Shown piece by piece: positions 53,773 to 63,939 of a DNA stretch of 64,000 nt. Source of the DNA: an uncultured Aquimarina sp. (GTDB taxonomy: Bacteria > Bacteroidota > Bacteroidia > Flavobacteriales > Flavobacteriaceae). Position 1 is the stretch's first letter; each line of letters starts with the position of its first letter. Location: positions 1 through 64,000 of the forward strand of contig CANMKK010000010.1 of assembly GCA_947498455.1 (NCBI GenBank), in the 5' to 3' direction. The position numbers were made by a program, and so were the translations under genes. The notes under the pieces were generated by a model that made no database searches, was not told where the DNA came from, and saw only the letters and a program-made list of their open reading frames with translations.

Positions 53773-55116
53773 TCAAACATTGATACTTTTAAAATATGTC
53801 TTAGCTCTCTTATTTACTTTTTTAGCAAGTAATAATCCTGAAATCACGGTTGGTATTGCCATTAAAGCGAATGCACTATCAATCAAGTTGATCGCCACTT
53901 CTATTTTTACAACTGCGGCTACAACAATCGATATAATATAAATGTAATTATAATACTTTCCATAAGCAGGTTTTGTCAAAAACCCCAAACAAGTAACTCC
54001 ATAATAAGAATATGAAAATAGTGTGGAAAAGGCAAAAACCAATACCATAACAATTACTACCATACTACCTATTCCGTATGGTAGAACAGAATTAAACGCT
54101 TCTAAAGTAAGTGAAATGCCATTACTATCTGTATGTTTCCATACCCCAGTAGATAAAATAGCAAGAGCCGTTAATGTACATACTAATAATGTATCAATTG
54201 CAGGACCAATCATTGCAACCAGTCCTTCTCGAATAGGTTCATTGGTTTTTGCATTCCCGTGCATCATCGGAGCTGTACCTACTCCTGCCTCATTAGAAAA
54301 CGCTGCTCTTTTAATCCCTTGCTTAATGAGGTACCCTAAAGCTCCCCCAGCAACCGCTTCTCCAGAAAAGGCATCAGAAAATATGAGCCGAAACATTTCT
54401 GGTATTTTATCAAATTGTATACATAGTATAATCAATACAGTACTAAAGTATAACACTACCATAAAAGGCACCAATTTACCAGCCACCGCACCAATTCTTT
54501 TAATCCCTCCTAGAATTACAAAAGAAGCTATAACTGCTAATGTAATTCCAATATATATTTTATAACTATCATCCCAGTATAATACATCAATCAGTGTCTG
54601 TGTTAATTGGTTTGCCGTAAAAGCCGGCAATGTCCCAATTAATCCAGCTAAGGCAAAAAACACGGACAATGGCTTCCATCGTTTTCCCAATCCTTCAGTA
54701 ATCACGTACATCGGACCACTCATTATGGTTCCGTCCTTACTTTCGGATCTATACATTACCGCAAGTGTACAAGTATAAAATTTAGTAGCCATCCCAATCA
54801 AAGCACTAATCCACATCCAAAAAATAGCGCCTGGACCTCCTGTAACTAATGCTATTGCCACTCCACTTATGTTTCCCATTCCTACTGTCGCTGCAATAGC
54901 AGAAGACAATGCTTGGAAATGACTTAATTGGCCAGGAGCATTCTCGTGGTCATACTTGCCGCGTAATATATCAATGGCATGCCTGAAATATAAAAAGGGC
55001 ACAAAGCGTGAATAAACTAAAAAAAATAACCCTCCTCCTATCAAAAGAATAAGCAACGGCCAATCCCAAATCCATGATTGAAATGCTGCAATACCAATTT
55101 CTATTTTTTCTAACAT
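53773..55116 (-). CDS. Sodium:alanine symporter family protein (AGCS)
   Basis: A 447-aa transporter with about ten transmembrane helices. AGCS hallmarks are AAIAATVGMGNISGVAIAL (residues about 72-90), TGGPGAIFWMWISALIGMAT, and the conserved EAGVGTAPMMHGNAKTNEPI block near residue 275. Such carriers import alanine or glycine with sodium. The gene reads away from its SpoU-like neighbour by a 64-bp gap on the same strand. Substrate is inferred from family only. Confidence 0.95.
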   Translation of the reverse strand: MLEKIEIGIAAFQSWIWDWPLLILLIGGGLFFLVYSRFVPFLYFRHAIDILRGKYDHENAPGQLSHFQALSSAIAATVGMGNISGVAIALVTGGPGAIFWMWISALIGMATKFYTCTLAVMYRSESKDGTIMSGPMYVITEGLGKRWKPLSVFFALAGLIGTLPAFTANQLTQTLIDVLYWDDSYKIYIGITLAVIASFVILGGIKRIGAVAGKLVPFMVVLYFSTVLIILCIQFDKIPEMFRLIFSDAFSGEAVAGGALGYLIKQGIKRAAFSNEAGVGTAPMMHGNAKTNEPIREGLVAMIGPAIDTLLVCTLTALAILSTGVWKHTDSNGISLTLEAFNSVLPYGIGSMVVIVMVLVFAFSTLFSYSYYGVTCLGFLTKPAYGKYYNYIYIISIVVAAVVKIEVAINLIDSAFALMAIPTVISGLLLAKKVNKRAKTYFKSINV

Positions 55117-55180
55117 ATCCCAAGTATATCTTATAAATGTAATAACAAAAAATACAAGGCATCTCGATTATCTCTATAAT

Positions 55181-55654
55181 TTATTCTGAAGTTCGAATAA
55201 ATCTTGGCTTATTTATCCCTCTATCATACATCACAATGCTTCCTGCTACAGCTACATTAACACTAAGCTCTGACTTAAATTTAATTAAAAAATGAGATTT
55301 ATCAATAGCCATTTTAGACAACCCATGATCTTCTGCCCCCAATAGATATACACATCTTTTAGGATGAGAAAAAGTTTCTAGCGGTTGTGCTGTTTTAGTT
55401 AATTCCACACCTACAAGCATAGCACCTTTAGGAAGGTGTTTATAAAAATCTTCGAAGGTATTATAATGAAAATAAGGCATTGCCTTTACGGCATTGTGAG
55501 TATCACAAGCTTGCTTCGCATATCTATTTCCAATAGTAAATATATAACTTGCTCCCATATTTTGAGCAGTACGCCAGAGTACCCCTAAATTTTCCGGGGT
55601 TTTCCCATTTTGAATTCCTATTCCAAAAAATTCATTTTCAAAATTATCAATCAT
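55181..55654 (-). CDS. SpoU/TrmH-family RNA methyltransferase
   Basis: A 157-aa SPOUT-fold methyltransferase. The knot motifs are NPENLG-like KTPENLGVLWRTAQNMGA (residues 18-35), CVYLLGAEDHGLSKMAID (near residue 102) and LSVNVAVAGSIVMYDRG (near residue 130), where the Ser-Val-Asn-Val-Ala run is the SAM/catalytic knot loop. The protein is compact with no N-terminal RNA-binding domain. A tRNA or rRNA 2'-O-methylation is expected, but the target cannot be named. Confidence 0.93.
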   Translation of the reverse strand: MIDNFENEFFGIGIQNGKTPENLGVLWRTAQNMGASYIFTIGNRYAKQACDTHNAVKAMPYFHYNTFEDFYKHLPKGAMLVGVELTKTAQPLETFSHPKRCVYLLGAEDHGLSKMAIDKSHFLIKFKSELSVNVAVAGSIVMYDRGINKPRFIRTSE

Positions 55655-55797
55655 ACTACAAAAATAATAGGCAATTCTTTATACACATTAATAATGCTAG
55701 TTTTAAAATAATTTATTAATTTGATCTTTATTAAGATTAGTCAAAAAAAAAATAAAAATAAGACTATCGAGCCCCAATTTTTTAAAAAACCTAGTCC

Positions 55798-56886
55798 ATG
55801 AGTAATATCTTTACTCCAAAAAGTACAAAAATTATAGAGAAGTCTAATTTTGCAACTGAAATTAATGGTAAATCCATTCGGCTATATAAATTAAAGAATA
55901 TAAATGGAGTAGAAATAACTATTACTAATTTTGGTTTAAAACTAGTTTCTCTCTATGTTCCTGACCGAGATGGAAAATTAGATGATATTGTACTTGGTTT
56001 CTCTTCTATAAAAGATTACTTACATACAGATGAAATTTATTTTGGAGCCACTATTGGCAGATATGGAAACCGAATTGCAAAAGGAAAATTCTCTATCAAT
56101 GGCACGGAATATGTTCTAGATAATAATAATGGTAATAACCATCTACACGGAGGAACAAATGGTTTTCATAATCTAATTTGGGATGCAGAAGTTATTTCCG
56201 ATACTGAAATTCAATTCACTCGAATTTCCAAAGATATGGAAGAAGGGTATCCAGGAAATTTAGATGTACGAGTTCATTATCAATTGACTGACAGTAATGA
56301 ACTTAAAATTAATTACTATGCCACCACGGATAAAACCACGATTGTGAATATGACCCATCATTCTTATTTCAATTTATCAGGTGAAGGAAATGGCACTATA
56401 AATAATCACATTTTAACTATTAATGCAGATCGTTTTACACCTGTTAATTATGACCATATTCCTACTGGTGAATTAGCTCCTGTAGCTCATACTCCATTTG
56501 ATTTTAGAAACCCAAAGGTAATTGGAACAGATATCAAAAGTGATAATGAACAATTAACAATAAGTAGAGGATATGATCATAACTTTGTATTAAATGATTA
56601 TAAAAATAAAGATACATTGATAGTGGCTGCTAAAATAACAGATCCAAGTAGCGGGAGAGTCATGGAAGTGTTTACTAATGAGCCGGGATTACAATTCTAT
56701 GGAGGGAATTTTTTAACCGGTAAAACTATCGGCAAAAGTGATAAACCCTATACCCATAGAAGTGCTTTTTGTTTAGAGACACAACATTTCCCAGATTCAC
56801 CTAATCAACCCAATTTCCCTTGTACATTATTAAAACCTGAATCCACCTATCGATCAACCTGTATTTACAAGTTTTTCATCGGTTAA
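55798..56886 (+). CDS. galM: Aldose 1-epimerase
   Basis: A 362-aa mutarotase interconverting alpha and beta sugars. The family motifs are GNRIAKGKFSINGTEY (residues about 86-101), NNHLHGGTNGFH (near residue 115), VNMTHHSYFNLSG (near residue 182, catalytic His) and FCLETQHFPDSPNQPNFPCT (near residue 323, catalytic Glu). Length is normal; no signal peptide is visible, so it is cytoplasmic. It stands alone with no sugar operon beside it. Confidence 0.95.
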   Translation: MSNIFTPKSTKIIEKSNFATEINGKSIRLYKLKNINGVEITITNFGLKLVSLYVPDRDGKLDDIVLGFSSIKDYLHTDEIYFGATIGRYGNRIAKGKFSINGTEYVLDNNNGNNHLHGGTNGFHNLIWDAEVISDTEIQFTRISKDMEEGYPGNLDVRVHYQLTDSNELKINYYATTDKTTIVNMTHHSYFNLSGEGNGTINNHILTINADRFTPVNYDHIPTGELAPVAHTPFDFRNPKVIGTDIKSDNEQLTISRGYDHNFVLNDYKNKDTLIVAAKITDPSSGRVMEVFTNEPGLQFYGGNFLTGKTIGKSDKPYTHRSAFCLETQHFPDSPNQPNFPCTLLKPESTYRSTCIYKFFIG

Positions 56887-57144
56887 ATAGACAAGGCTAT
56901 TCTTCTCTATTAATAAACTACAAAACTATTGACACTTTGTCAAAACCACTCCAAAACCCACTAAACACCTTCATTAACAAGTAATTAAAACAACACTCTT
57001 TATCTCTAAAATTACTTAATTCTTTAAAGTTCACTACGATTACACGAATTCTAGTCCATGTAGTACGAATACTAAAAGCGCTACAATTCAACCATTTCTT
57101 GTACCTACATTTGAACCAAGTAATCAACCTCAAAGAATACTGCT

Positions 57145-57714
57145 ATGAAAAATGTCATTATTTTTTTTATCATACTAATAGGGTTTCAGTTTATGAAAGC
57201 TCAGGGTTTTCAAAAAACAGAGAAGTACATGGCGGTTACTGAGATTAAAGATAACGGAACAGAGTATCCTACTTGTGTAGTAAATCTGGTTCGTTTGGGG
57301 GGAATCTCAGAAAACCTATCCACCTTCACAATTAATGACACAGAACTTTTTGAGGAGATCTTTATTACCACCTTAGAGAACCCTGGTATAGAAGGGGTCT
57401 CTGAGGTGATTAAGATGGAAGTTGAGTATTTAGCCTGTTGTGCGGAAGTTGAATCTTATTATTATTTGATAACAGATAATGATGAACTTATAACTTTACC
57501 ACAGCTAACAAATATTTACTGCGAAAATTCCAACACTGATTCTCAATATACTTTTCCTAATCAAGAATATGGTATAGAAGGAAATATTTTGGAAACACAA
57601 ACATTGTATTCAGAAACTTCCGAAATTAAATATGTGAATTTAAAACAAAGTTATACTTGGAATGATACTAATCTCAACCCTACAAAAAATAATACAGCAA
57701 TTACTAGTTACTAA
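57145..57714 (+). CDS. Secreted hypothetical protein
   Basis: A 189-aa protein with a signal peptide (MKNVIIFFIILIGFQFMKAQ) and no recognised domain. The mature part is acidic and beta-rich, with a vicinal cysteine pair in EYLACCAEVESYYYLITD (near residue 94) and further single cysteines that could form disulfides. No lipobox or T9SS tail is present, so it is probably periplasmic. The neighbours on both sides are unrelated. The 258-bp gap before it holds no gene I can support. Confidence 0.65.
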   Translation: MKNVIIFFIILIGFQFMKAQGFQKTEKYMAVTEIKDNGTEYPTCVVNLVRLGGISENLSTFTINDTELFEEIFITTLENPGIEGVSEVIKMEVEYLACCAEVESYYYLITDNDELITLPQLTNIYCENSNTDSQYTFPNQEYGIEGNILETQTLYSETSEIKYVNLKQSYTWNDTNLNPTKNNTAITSY

Positions 57715-58001
57715 TAACCTAAATGAACAGAATACGAACCGATTTTTTTATAACATAATTCTATGCTATTGTAGTATTCTATTTTTTTTCACACTAATTA
57801 TAAGCTTAAAAAGCTTTTCTTAATAGAACCAATGTATACAGCAGGCTTATCCAATTATTTCCAATTGTTTTTCCCAAAAAATTGCCTGCTTGTATACGGT
57901 TTTATATTTACTACACTTTTCTTCATATAATTATCTTTCGGGTTTCAGAAACTAAAAAAATCAGTTTGATTATATTTGTTATCAAACCACAACAGTTTTT
58001 C

Positions 58002-61000
58002 ATGATCCCATATCGTTTTGCTTACTATATTATTCTAATAATTATATTATCGGGTTCAATACCTACATCTTTTGCCCAAAATAATGGCCTTAGGGCTTAC
58101 ACTCTTGAAGACGGCTTGCCTCAATCACAAGTATTTGACATTATACAAGATGACATTGGTTATTTATGGCTCGGTACTCGTGGTGGTGGGCTTTGCAGGT
58201 TTAATGGAAAAGATTTTAATATATGGAATGAAGATGATGGCTTAATATCCAACTATATACACTCTCTGTCCCATAGTAATGATAGTCTCTTTATTGGAAC
58301 CAGAAGAGGTTTATCAATTAAAGTAAAAGAAAAATTTATAAACATTGAAGGGCTTCAAATTAATAAAATATTTAGACATAATAACAAAACATATCTTGCC
58401 ACTAATCTTGGAATTCATAGTTATGAGCCTAATTCTGGTCTTAAAAAAATAACGCTAGATCCAAAAATCAATACCAGTATTGTAACTGATATTGTTTATG
58501 ATGGTAAATTATTTTGGGTAACCACTAATAAGGGATTGTGGAAATTAAATAGAATCCATAAGGATGCAAGTATTGTAGTAAGGCATAGTTCCTATAACTT
58601 TACAACAGCTTTTTATTATAAAAATAAAGTTTTTGCGGCTGCATTTAATAAAGGAATCTTGGTTCTCAATACAAATGCAAAAAGCTATGGTAATAAATGG
58701 ATAAAAAAACCGCTGCGGGTAAATTACATTTCTGAACACAATAATGAACTATGGATCTCCACTGATAATGAAGGAATCTATGTGGTAAATTCACATAATT
58801 ATTCTTTAAAGAAAAAAATAAATAGAAAGAACGGATTAACCATTTCGCACATACGAAAAACGATAACAGACCGTCAATCCAATATCTGGATCGCAAGTTC
58901 AGGAGGTGGTTTTTTTAAGTATTTCCAGAATAGTTTTACACACTACGATAAAAATACAGGGTTAAAAGGTAGTAGAGTATATGCCGTGCATACCTTAAAT
59001 GATGAAATTTGGGCCTCGAATTCTGAATCTGGGCTCGTAAAAATAAAAAACGATAGTATTATTCGTGTCAAACAAGATCGAAGGCTATCCGATGTAAAAA
59101 TTAAAACAATAACAAGTGATGAACAAGGTAATATCTGGGCCGGAACAGATGGAAAAGGTATACTTTTCAAAAAAATCACACTACAAGATAGCATTATAGA
59201 TGGTAAAGATTTGTCTAATGATGATATCATTACCAAAACGGTAACCAAAAATTATATTATTAACAAAAAAAGAGGATTACCTTCTAATTGGATTAGATCT
59301 ATACATACTTCTAATGATACTATATGGGCAGCCTCTTATTCTACAGGAATAACCAGATTTATTTATGATTATAAAAAACACAAAGTAAGGAAGAAAAGGA
59401 TATTTAATAAAAGAAGAGGGATTAAGGATCTGGAGATAAAATGCATGACTGCTGATCCTTATGGAAAAATTTGGTATGCTACTCAGAATGGAGATATTGG
59501 ACATATCAAAAAAAACAAAGTCACACATCTCAGTAATGTAATAGGTCAAGAAACATCCATTAATACACTATTGTTTCACGACGATAAAATATATATTGGC
59601 ACTGCTGGGCAAGGAATCTGGTGGTCCGATTTCAAAAAAGATATCTCCTTTAAACGCCTAAAAGGAGAAAAAAAACTGTATTCCAATAACATTTATCAAA
59701 TGATATTTGATGATAACGGTTATTTATGGGTAGGTACGGAAAAAGGAGTTGATAAAATTAAAGTCAATTTACTAAATCAGATTGTTGATGTATTTCATTT
59801 TGGCCGAAATGATGGATTTTTAGGTATCGAAACATGCCTAAATGCTATTACTAAAGATCACACCGGAAACCTTTGGTTCGGTGCCATCTATGGATTATCT
59901 AAATATGAACCAGGTGAAACTAAAAAAACAATTCTAAAACCAGAGGTTCATTTCGAAAATGTGGAAATCTCTTATCAAAGCCTTGATTCTATCAATCCGG
60001 ATATTTGGGCAAAAAGTGGTACCATATTACAGCTATCACCAAAACAAACAGAATTATCTTTTGGCTACAAAACCGTTGATTTGGATCATCCTAATGACAT
60101 TGAATACAGATATCGTCTTAACAATACTGCCTGGAGTCCCTGGTCTTCAGAAAAAAAGCAAAACCTTGCAGGATTAGCCTATGGAGCTCATTCATTTTCT
60201 GCACAATCAAGAAATTATCGATGGGAAGAAAGCGATCCTATAACATTCAAATTCTTTATAGACAGTCCGATATACGAGAAAATATGGTTTCAATTAACTA
60301 TAGTTGGTCTATTACTACTGATACTTACAATAATTACTTTATCATACATAAGAAAGGTTAAGCTTAAAAATAAAGAAGAACGTGAACGATTGCAAATGCA
60401 AAACCACTTGTTATCATTAGAGCAAAAAGCATTACGCCTACAAATGAACCCTCATTTTATCTTTAATGTATTGAATGGAATTAAAGCAATGGGCACCAGT
60501 AATCCCCTTAAAATGAATACGACCATAAATACATTTGCTACCTTACTTAGAGAGACACTTTATAATTCCAGAAAAGATACCATTACATTGGATCAGGAAA
60601 TGAAGACACTAAAAAATTATATAGAAGTAGAAAAATTAATGGCTAATAAAACTTTTGAATATACTATTTCTATTGATTCGGATTTAGACCCTGAAGAAGT
60701 ATTAATTCCCCCAATGCTTATCCAACCTTTTGTAGAGAATGCGATACGACACGGTATTTTAAAAGGGCATAAAGACGGAAAATTAAAAATTCTATTCCAT
60801 ACTACAGAAGAATTCTTACATTGTACAATATTAGACAATGGATTAGGAATATTTCAGTCCCAAAAAGCAAAAACTAAAACTGACCATCAATCTATGGCAC
60901 TTACAGTAACAAGAGAAAGACTCGAGTCTATTTCGGGTAAAGATGCCTTAGAAATAAAAGAAATTATCGAAGAAGATTCATCCGTAGGTGGAACACAGAT

Positions 61001-61034
61001 TTCATTTAAGATCCCATTAGAAACCGATTACTAA
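58002..61034 (+). CDS. Propeller-type sensor histidine kinase (LytS-like)
   Basis: A 1010-aa sensor. The start at 58002 gives a signal peptide (MIPYRFAYYIILIIILSGSI, cut after SFAQ); an earlier in-frame ATG at 57882 would bury it. Periplasmic two-component-regulator propeller repeats follow: YTLEDGLPQSQVFDIIQDDI then YLWLGTRGGGL, NIWIASSGGGF and LWVGTEKGVDKI. A Y_Y_Y-type Ig domain precedes one transmembrane helix (WFQLTIVGLLLLILTIITLS). The cytoplasmic kinase is the LytS/HisKA_7 type with the phospho-accepting H818 in QMNPHFIFNVLNGIK and an N-box PPMLIQPFVENAIRHG. It lies 6 bp before its response regulator. Confidence 0.92.
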   Translation: MIPYRFAYYIILIIILSGSIPTSFAQNNGLRAYTLEDGLPQSQVFDIIQDDIGYLWLGTRGGGLCRFNGKDFNIWNEDDGLISNYIHSLSHSNDSLFIGTRRGLSIKVKEKFINIEGLQINKIFRHNNKTYLATNLGIHSYEPNSGLKKITLDPKINTSIVTDIVYDGKLFWVTTNKGLWKLNRIHKDASIVVRHSSYNFTTAFYYKNKVFAAAFNKGILVLNTNAKSYGNKWIKKPLRVNYISEHNNELWISTDNEGIYVVNSHNYSLKKKINRKNGLTISHIRKTITDRQSNIWIASSGGGFFKYFQNSFTHYDKNTGLKGSRVYAVHTLNDEIWASNSESGLVKIKNDSIIRVKQDRRLSDVKIKTITSDEQGNIWAGTDGKGILFKKITLQDSIIDGKDLSNDDIITKTVTKNYIINKKRGLPSNWIRSIHTSNDTIWAASYSTGITRFIYDYKKHKVRKKRIFNKRRGIKDLEIKCMTADPYGKIWYATQNGDIGHIKKNKVTHLSNVIGQETSINTLLFHDDKIYIGTAGQGIWWSDFKKDISFKRLKGEKKLYSNNIYQMIFDDNGYLWVGTEKGVDKIKVNLLNQIVDVFHFGRNDGFLGIETCLNAITKDHTGNLWFGAIYGLSKYEPGETKKTILKPEVHFENVEISYQSLDSINPDIWAKSGTILQLSPKQTELSFGYKTVDLDHPNDIEYRYRLNNTAWSPWSSEKKQNLAGLAYGAHSFSAQSRNYRWEESDPITFKFFIDSPIYEKIWFQLTIVGLLLLILTIITLSYIRKVKLKNKEERERLQMQNHLLSLEQKALRLQMNPHFIFNVLNGIKAMGTSNPLKMNTTINTFATLLRETLYNSRKDTITLDQEMKTLKNYIEVEKLMANKTFEYTISIDSDLDPEEVLIPPMLIQPFVENAIRHGILKGHKDGKLKILFHTTEEFLHCTILDNGLGIFQSQKAKTKTDHQSMALTVTRERLESISGKDALEIKEIIEEDSSVGGTQISFKIPLETDY

Positions 61035-61040
61035 AAAACT

Positions 61041-61790
61041 ATGCTGACAGCTATTATAGTAGAAGACATGCCCGATGCGCTCCAATTACTTAAAAGTGAT
61101 CTGGAGGCTAATCATTCCGAAATTAAAATCATCGATACAGCTAAAAGTGTTGTAGAGGCCGCCAAATCATTAAGAACTAATGAACCCGATATCTTATTTT
61201 TGGATATTATGCTTGGAGATGGTACTGGTTTTGATGTCCTGGAGATATTCCCTGAATTAAAATCTAAAATTATATTTGTTACGGCAAGTGATGAATACGC
61301 AATTAGAGCTTTTAAATTTGCCGCTATAGATTATGTTTTAAAACCCTATTCCAATGAAGAATTAGCACAAGCAATTGCTAAGGCAAAAATGCAAATCCAA
61401 CCAAATAAAGAACGGCTAAATATTCTTAAAGACACCTTATCCGCTCCAGAGCAAAAACCTGATAAAATATCTTTACACACATTAGACAAAATCATTATTG
61501 TGAGCCTTGATGATATTGTACGTTGTGAATCAGATAGTAATAATACCATCTTTTATTTACAAGACGGTCAGAAGATTTTTGTAACCAAAACGTTAAAGTA
61601 CTTTGCAGAAATGCTTAAGAGTTATCAATTTCTTAGGGTACACCAGAGTCATTTGGTAAACCTACAATGTATCAGTGCATTTATAAAAGCTGATGGAGGT
61701 TACTTAATGCTTAAAAACGGTGAAAACATTCCTGTTTCGGTTCGTAAAAAAGTAGAAGTTATGGAGATACTCGATCAGCTTCACAGGTAA
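61041..61790 (+). CDS. LytTR-family response regulator
   Basis: A 249-aa regulator. The receiver has D55 in ILFLDIMLGDGTG, the acidic pair E8/D9 in IIVEDMPD and K101 in IDYVLKPYS. The C-terminal LytTR DNA-binding domain contains DDIVRCESDSNNTIFYLQDG and FLRVHQSHLVNL. It is co-transcribed with the propeller kinase, its evident partner. The target genes are unknown; the adjacent endotoxin-like gene is a possible but unproven one. Confidence 0.95.
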   Translation: MLTAIIVEDMPDALQLLKSDLEANHSEIKIIDTAKSVVEAAKSLRTNEPDILFLDIMLGDGTGFDVLEIFPELKSKIIFVTASDEYAIRAFKFAAIDYVLKPYSNEELAQAIAKAKMQIQPNKERLNILKDTLSAPEQKPDKISLHTLDKIIIVSLDDIVRCESDSNNTIFYLQDGQKIFVTKTLKYFAEMLKSYQFLRVHQSHLVNLQCISAFIKADGGYLMLKNGENIPVSVRKKVEVMEILDQLHR

Positions 61791-62276
61791 TAGTACGATT
61801 TGTTATTTAATTAATTTAGAAAAGAAAATTAACGATAACATTCCTCTAAATCTCCCTTCCTTTGGAAGACGACATAACGGTAGTTATGGGTCAGCTTTGG
61901 AACGTTGGAAAAGGATGAATGTTTTTAGTAACTGTAGATTTCAATGTGAAATTTTTAATAAGAGAAATTTGTCATACACCCGAAAATTAGGATTTTTCCG
62001 TATATGAAATACCAGTTCTTATATGAAATTACCAGAATCTGAATTGAATTGTTTCTTTTTAGTCGGTAATTTCATTTTAGAATTGGTGTAAAGTATGGCT
62101 TTGATTTGATCATTCAGTCGAAAATTACTCAATCCTTAAATTCACAAAAAAACACAGGAAATTGATTATCAGTGCTTTTATTATCTTATAATTGAAAAAT
62201 TGTATATTTAAGTGATCGTTATGCCAGCTCTTATATGAAAATGGCATTATACCAAATTCACTAAAATTAATACCTC
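61791..62276. other. Gene-free gap between response regulator and endotoxin-like gene
   Basis: Nothing with coding character was found. CCAG(T/C)TCTTATATGAAA occurs twice (about 62011-62026 and 62223-62238) as a short direct repeat, the second copy some 40 bp before the endotoxin-like start, which might be a regulatory motif. Confidence 0.4.
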
Positions 62277-63665
62277 ATGTCCAGCAAAATCCACGTCGTT
62301 TTTGGCAGTATTTCCAAAACAGAAAATATTGAAAATTATATCCAAGCAAAAATTTGCAAACCAAAATCTGAGAACTATTCTGATATAGAAGAAGAAGTAC
62401 AAACTCTTGAGGTGCATAAAATGGCACAACAGTTGACAAAGACTCTTACATCCCTCTCTGAACCTGAAATTGCTACGCTAAACAATATTCCAAATGCAAT
62501 CGATATACAAAAAAAATTACAAGACGATATCGATTGTTTTATCCGTGAAACAGATGCTATACTGCCATTGGCTGCTAATGAAAAGATTCTACCTAATGGA
62601 AAAACGGTTTCCTTTTTACTAAAAGATTGGAAAGGATACAAGCAAGGTACTCCTTTTGTAAAACGAGTTACGAATATATCTGTGTTATATTTCTTTCGTC
62701 CAGACCTAAAGATGGAAGAAGGACAACTGCTAGACATTTCCCGTCCCGATGCTGAAATGCCATCTCATTTGCTAAACTTTCCTTTACAAACTGGAGCAGG
62801 TCTTTCTGCAGATGCAGACTGGACAGCAGGAATAAAAGTACTAGTAGATGGACTGATGGGTATGGCTCCTCCTCCATTCGATCTTCTGGGTGCTGCACTA
62901 CTAGCAATGGTATGGCCTAATGGAAGTAGTACCAACTGGGAAATTATTTACGAGAGTATTCGTCAAATAATTATTGAAGAACTAGATAAACAAACCCTTA
63001 CGAATACCTATGCAGAACTAAGAGGAGTATTAGATTATGTTTCCAGTGAATATGTACATCTTGCCGAAGATCCTAAAACGCCAAAAGAGACTTTACAAGA
63101 AAAGCTAGAATTTTATAACCATACTTTATATACCAAAATTCTATCTATTTTTCAGGATGATCGATATGCCAATGCATCTTTAGGAAATTTTCTGGTTGCC
63201 GCCAGTGCACATTTAGCATTATTTCAGGAACGTGCATTACAAGACCCAAATCACCAAGGGAACCCACTTAATTCTCCATATACCAAAACCCTGATCCAAA
63301 AAGCACAAGAATATGCCAACCACGTGGACAAGGTGATCCCTAAAATTGCAGCTGCCCGAGTAACTAAAATATCTGGACTAAAAGTAGATCAAAAATGCAC
63401 CGCCTCTAGTATTGGAGATTTGATATGTTCGTATAGCTATTATTATACCGATCAAAAAACCGGCAAAAATTCTGAATTGATAGGACGAGAACCGGGCGAA
63501 AAAGCATTAGAAAAAAAATGGAAAGCCAAAGCAGATAAACATAGAACGGACTATATAACTAGTGTTAGAAATAGTACAACCGCAGCATTACAAATGACCG
63601 CTGGAACGGTTGCAAAAAAATGGAGGGAATTAGCCAATAATCCAATTCCTGTTCTAACATCTTAA
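62277..63665 (+). CDS. Delta-endotoxin (Cry) N-terminal-domain-like protein, stand-alone
   Basis: A 462-aa protein. Residues about 185-365 read like the seven-helix pore-forming domain I of Cry toxins: PPFDLLGAALLAMVWPNGSS (hydrophobic helix), NWEIIYESIRQIIIEELDKQ, LRGVLDYVSSEYVHLAEDPK, YNHTLYTKILSIFQDD and LGNFLVAASAHLALFQERAL, the last matching the A-x-x-HL-x-L-x-x-x-A helix of the endotoxin_N family. About 95 further residues follow, too few for the usual domains II and III. No signal peptide is present. It lies beside a sensor kinase pair. Pore formation is likely; host or target is unknown. Confidence 0.75.
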   Translation: MSSKIHVVFGSISKTENIENYIQAKICKPKSENYSDIEEEVQTLEVHKMAQQLTKTLTSLSEPEIATLNNIPNAIDIQKKLQDDIDCFIRETDAILPLAANEKILPNGKTVSFLLKDWKGYKQGTPFVKRVTNISVLYFFRPDLKMEEGQLLDISRPDAEMPSHLLNFPLQTGAGLSADADWTAGIKVLVDGLMGMAPPPFDLLGAALLAMVWPNGSSTNWEIIYESIRQIIIEELDKQTLTNTYAELRGVLDYVSSEYVHLAEDPKTPKETLQEKLEFYNHTLYTKILSIFQDDRYANASLGNFLVAASAHLALFQERALQDPNHQGNPLNSPYTKTLIQKAQEYANHVDKVIPKIAAARVTKISGLKVDQKCTASSIGDLICSYSYYYTDQKTGKNSELIGREPGEKALEKKWKAKADKHRTDYITSVRNSTTAALQMTAGTVAKKWRELANNPIPVLTS

Positions 63666-63748
63666 TTTTGTTGAATTGTTTTAACTATATCTTAGGTTTT
63701 AACTTAAAATTTATTTTAAAATAAAGTCTACACAAAACATTCATACCA

Positions 63749-63783
63749 TAGACCTTACGGGTTTTGAAAATCTGTAAGGTCTA
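63749..63783. repeat. REP-like palindrome (TAGACCTTAC arms)
   Basis: TAGACCTTAC and GTAAGGTCTA are perfect arms around GGGTTTTGAAAATCT. It has the same layout as 34573-34605 (GACCT arms, GGTTT-C/G-AAAA core). It may end the endotoxin-like transcript. Confidence 0.75.
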
Positions 63784-63908
63784 ATACCATTTACACATAG
63801 TAAAATAAATATTGTATCTTTTTTATACCTTCCTACTAAGAAATCTTTTCTTAACATTTTAGCACATAATCGGGTACATTGCCTATTAAAAAAGGGTGGT
63901 TTCCCCCA

Positions 63909-63939
63909 TTGATCTATCCTACAACGGCTCGTATATTTG
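63909..63939 (+). promoter_or_regulatory. Strong Bacteroidota-type promoter for a gene leaving the window
   Basis: TTG (63909-63911), a 20-bp spacer and TATATTTG (63932-63939) fit the consensus exactly. ATG at 63964 opens a frame (MNHFYTHNIMNL) running off the right end; it is too short to identify. Confidence 0.7.

Noticed and set aside
56918..57133. 71-codon minus-strand frame before the secreted hypothetical gene
   Set aside because: No motif and unlikely composition; it lies in the divergent upstream region of 57145.
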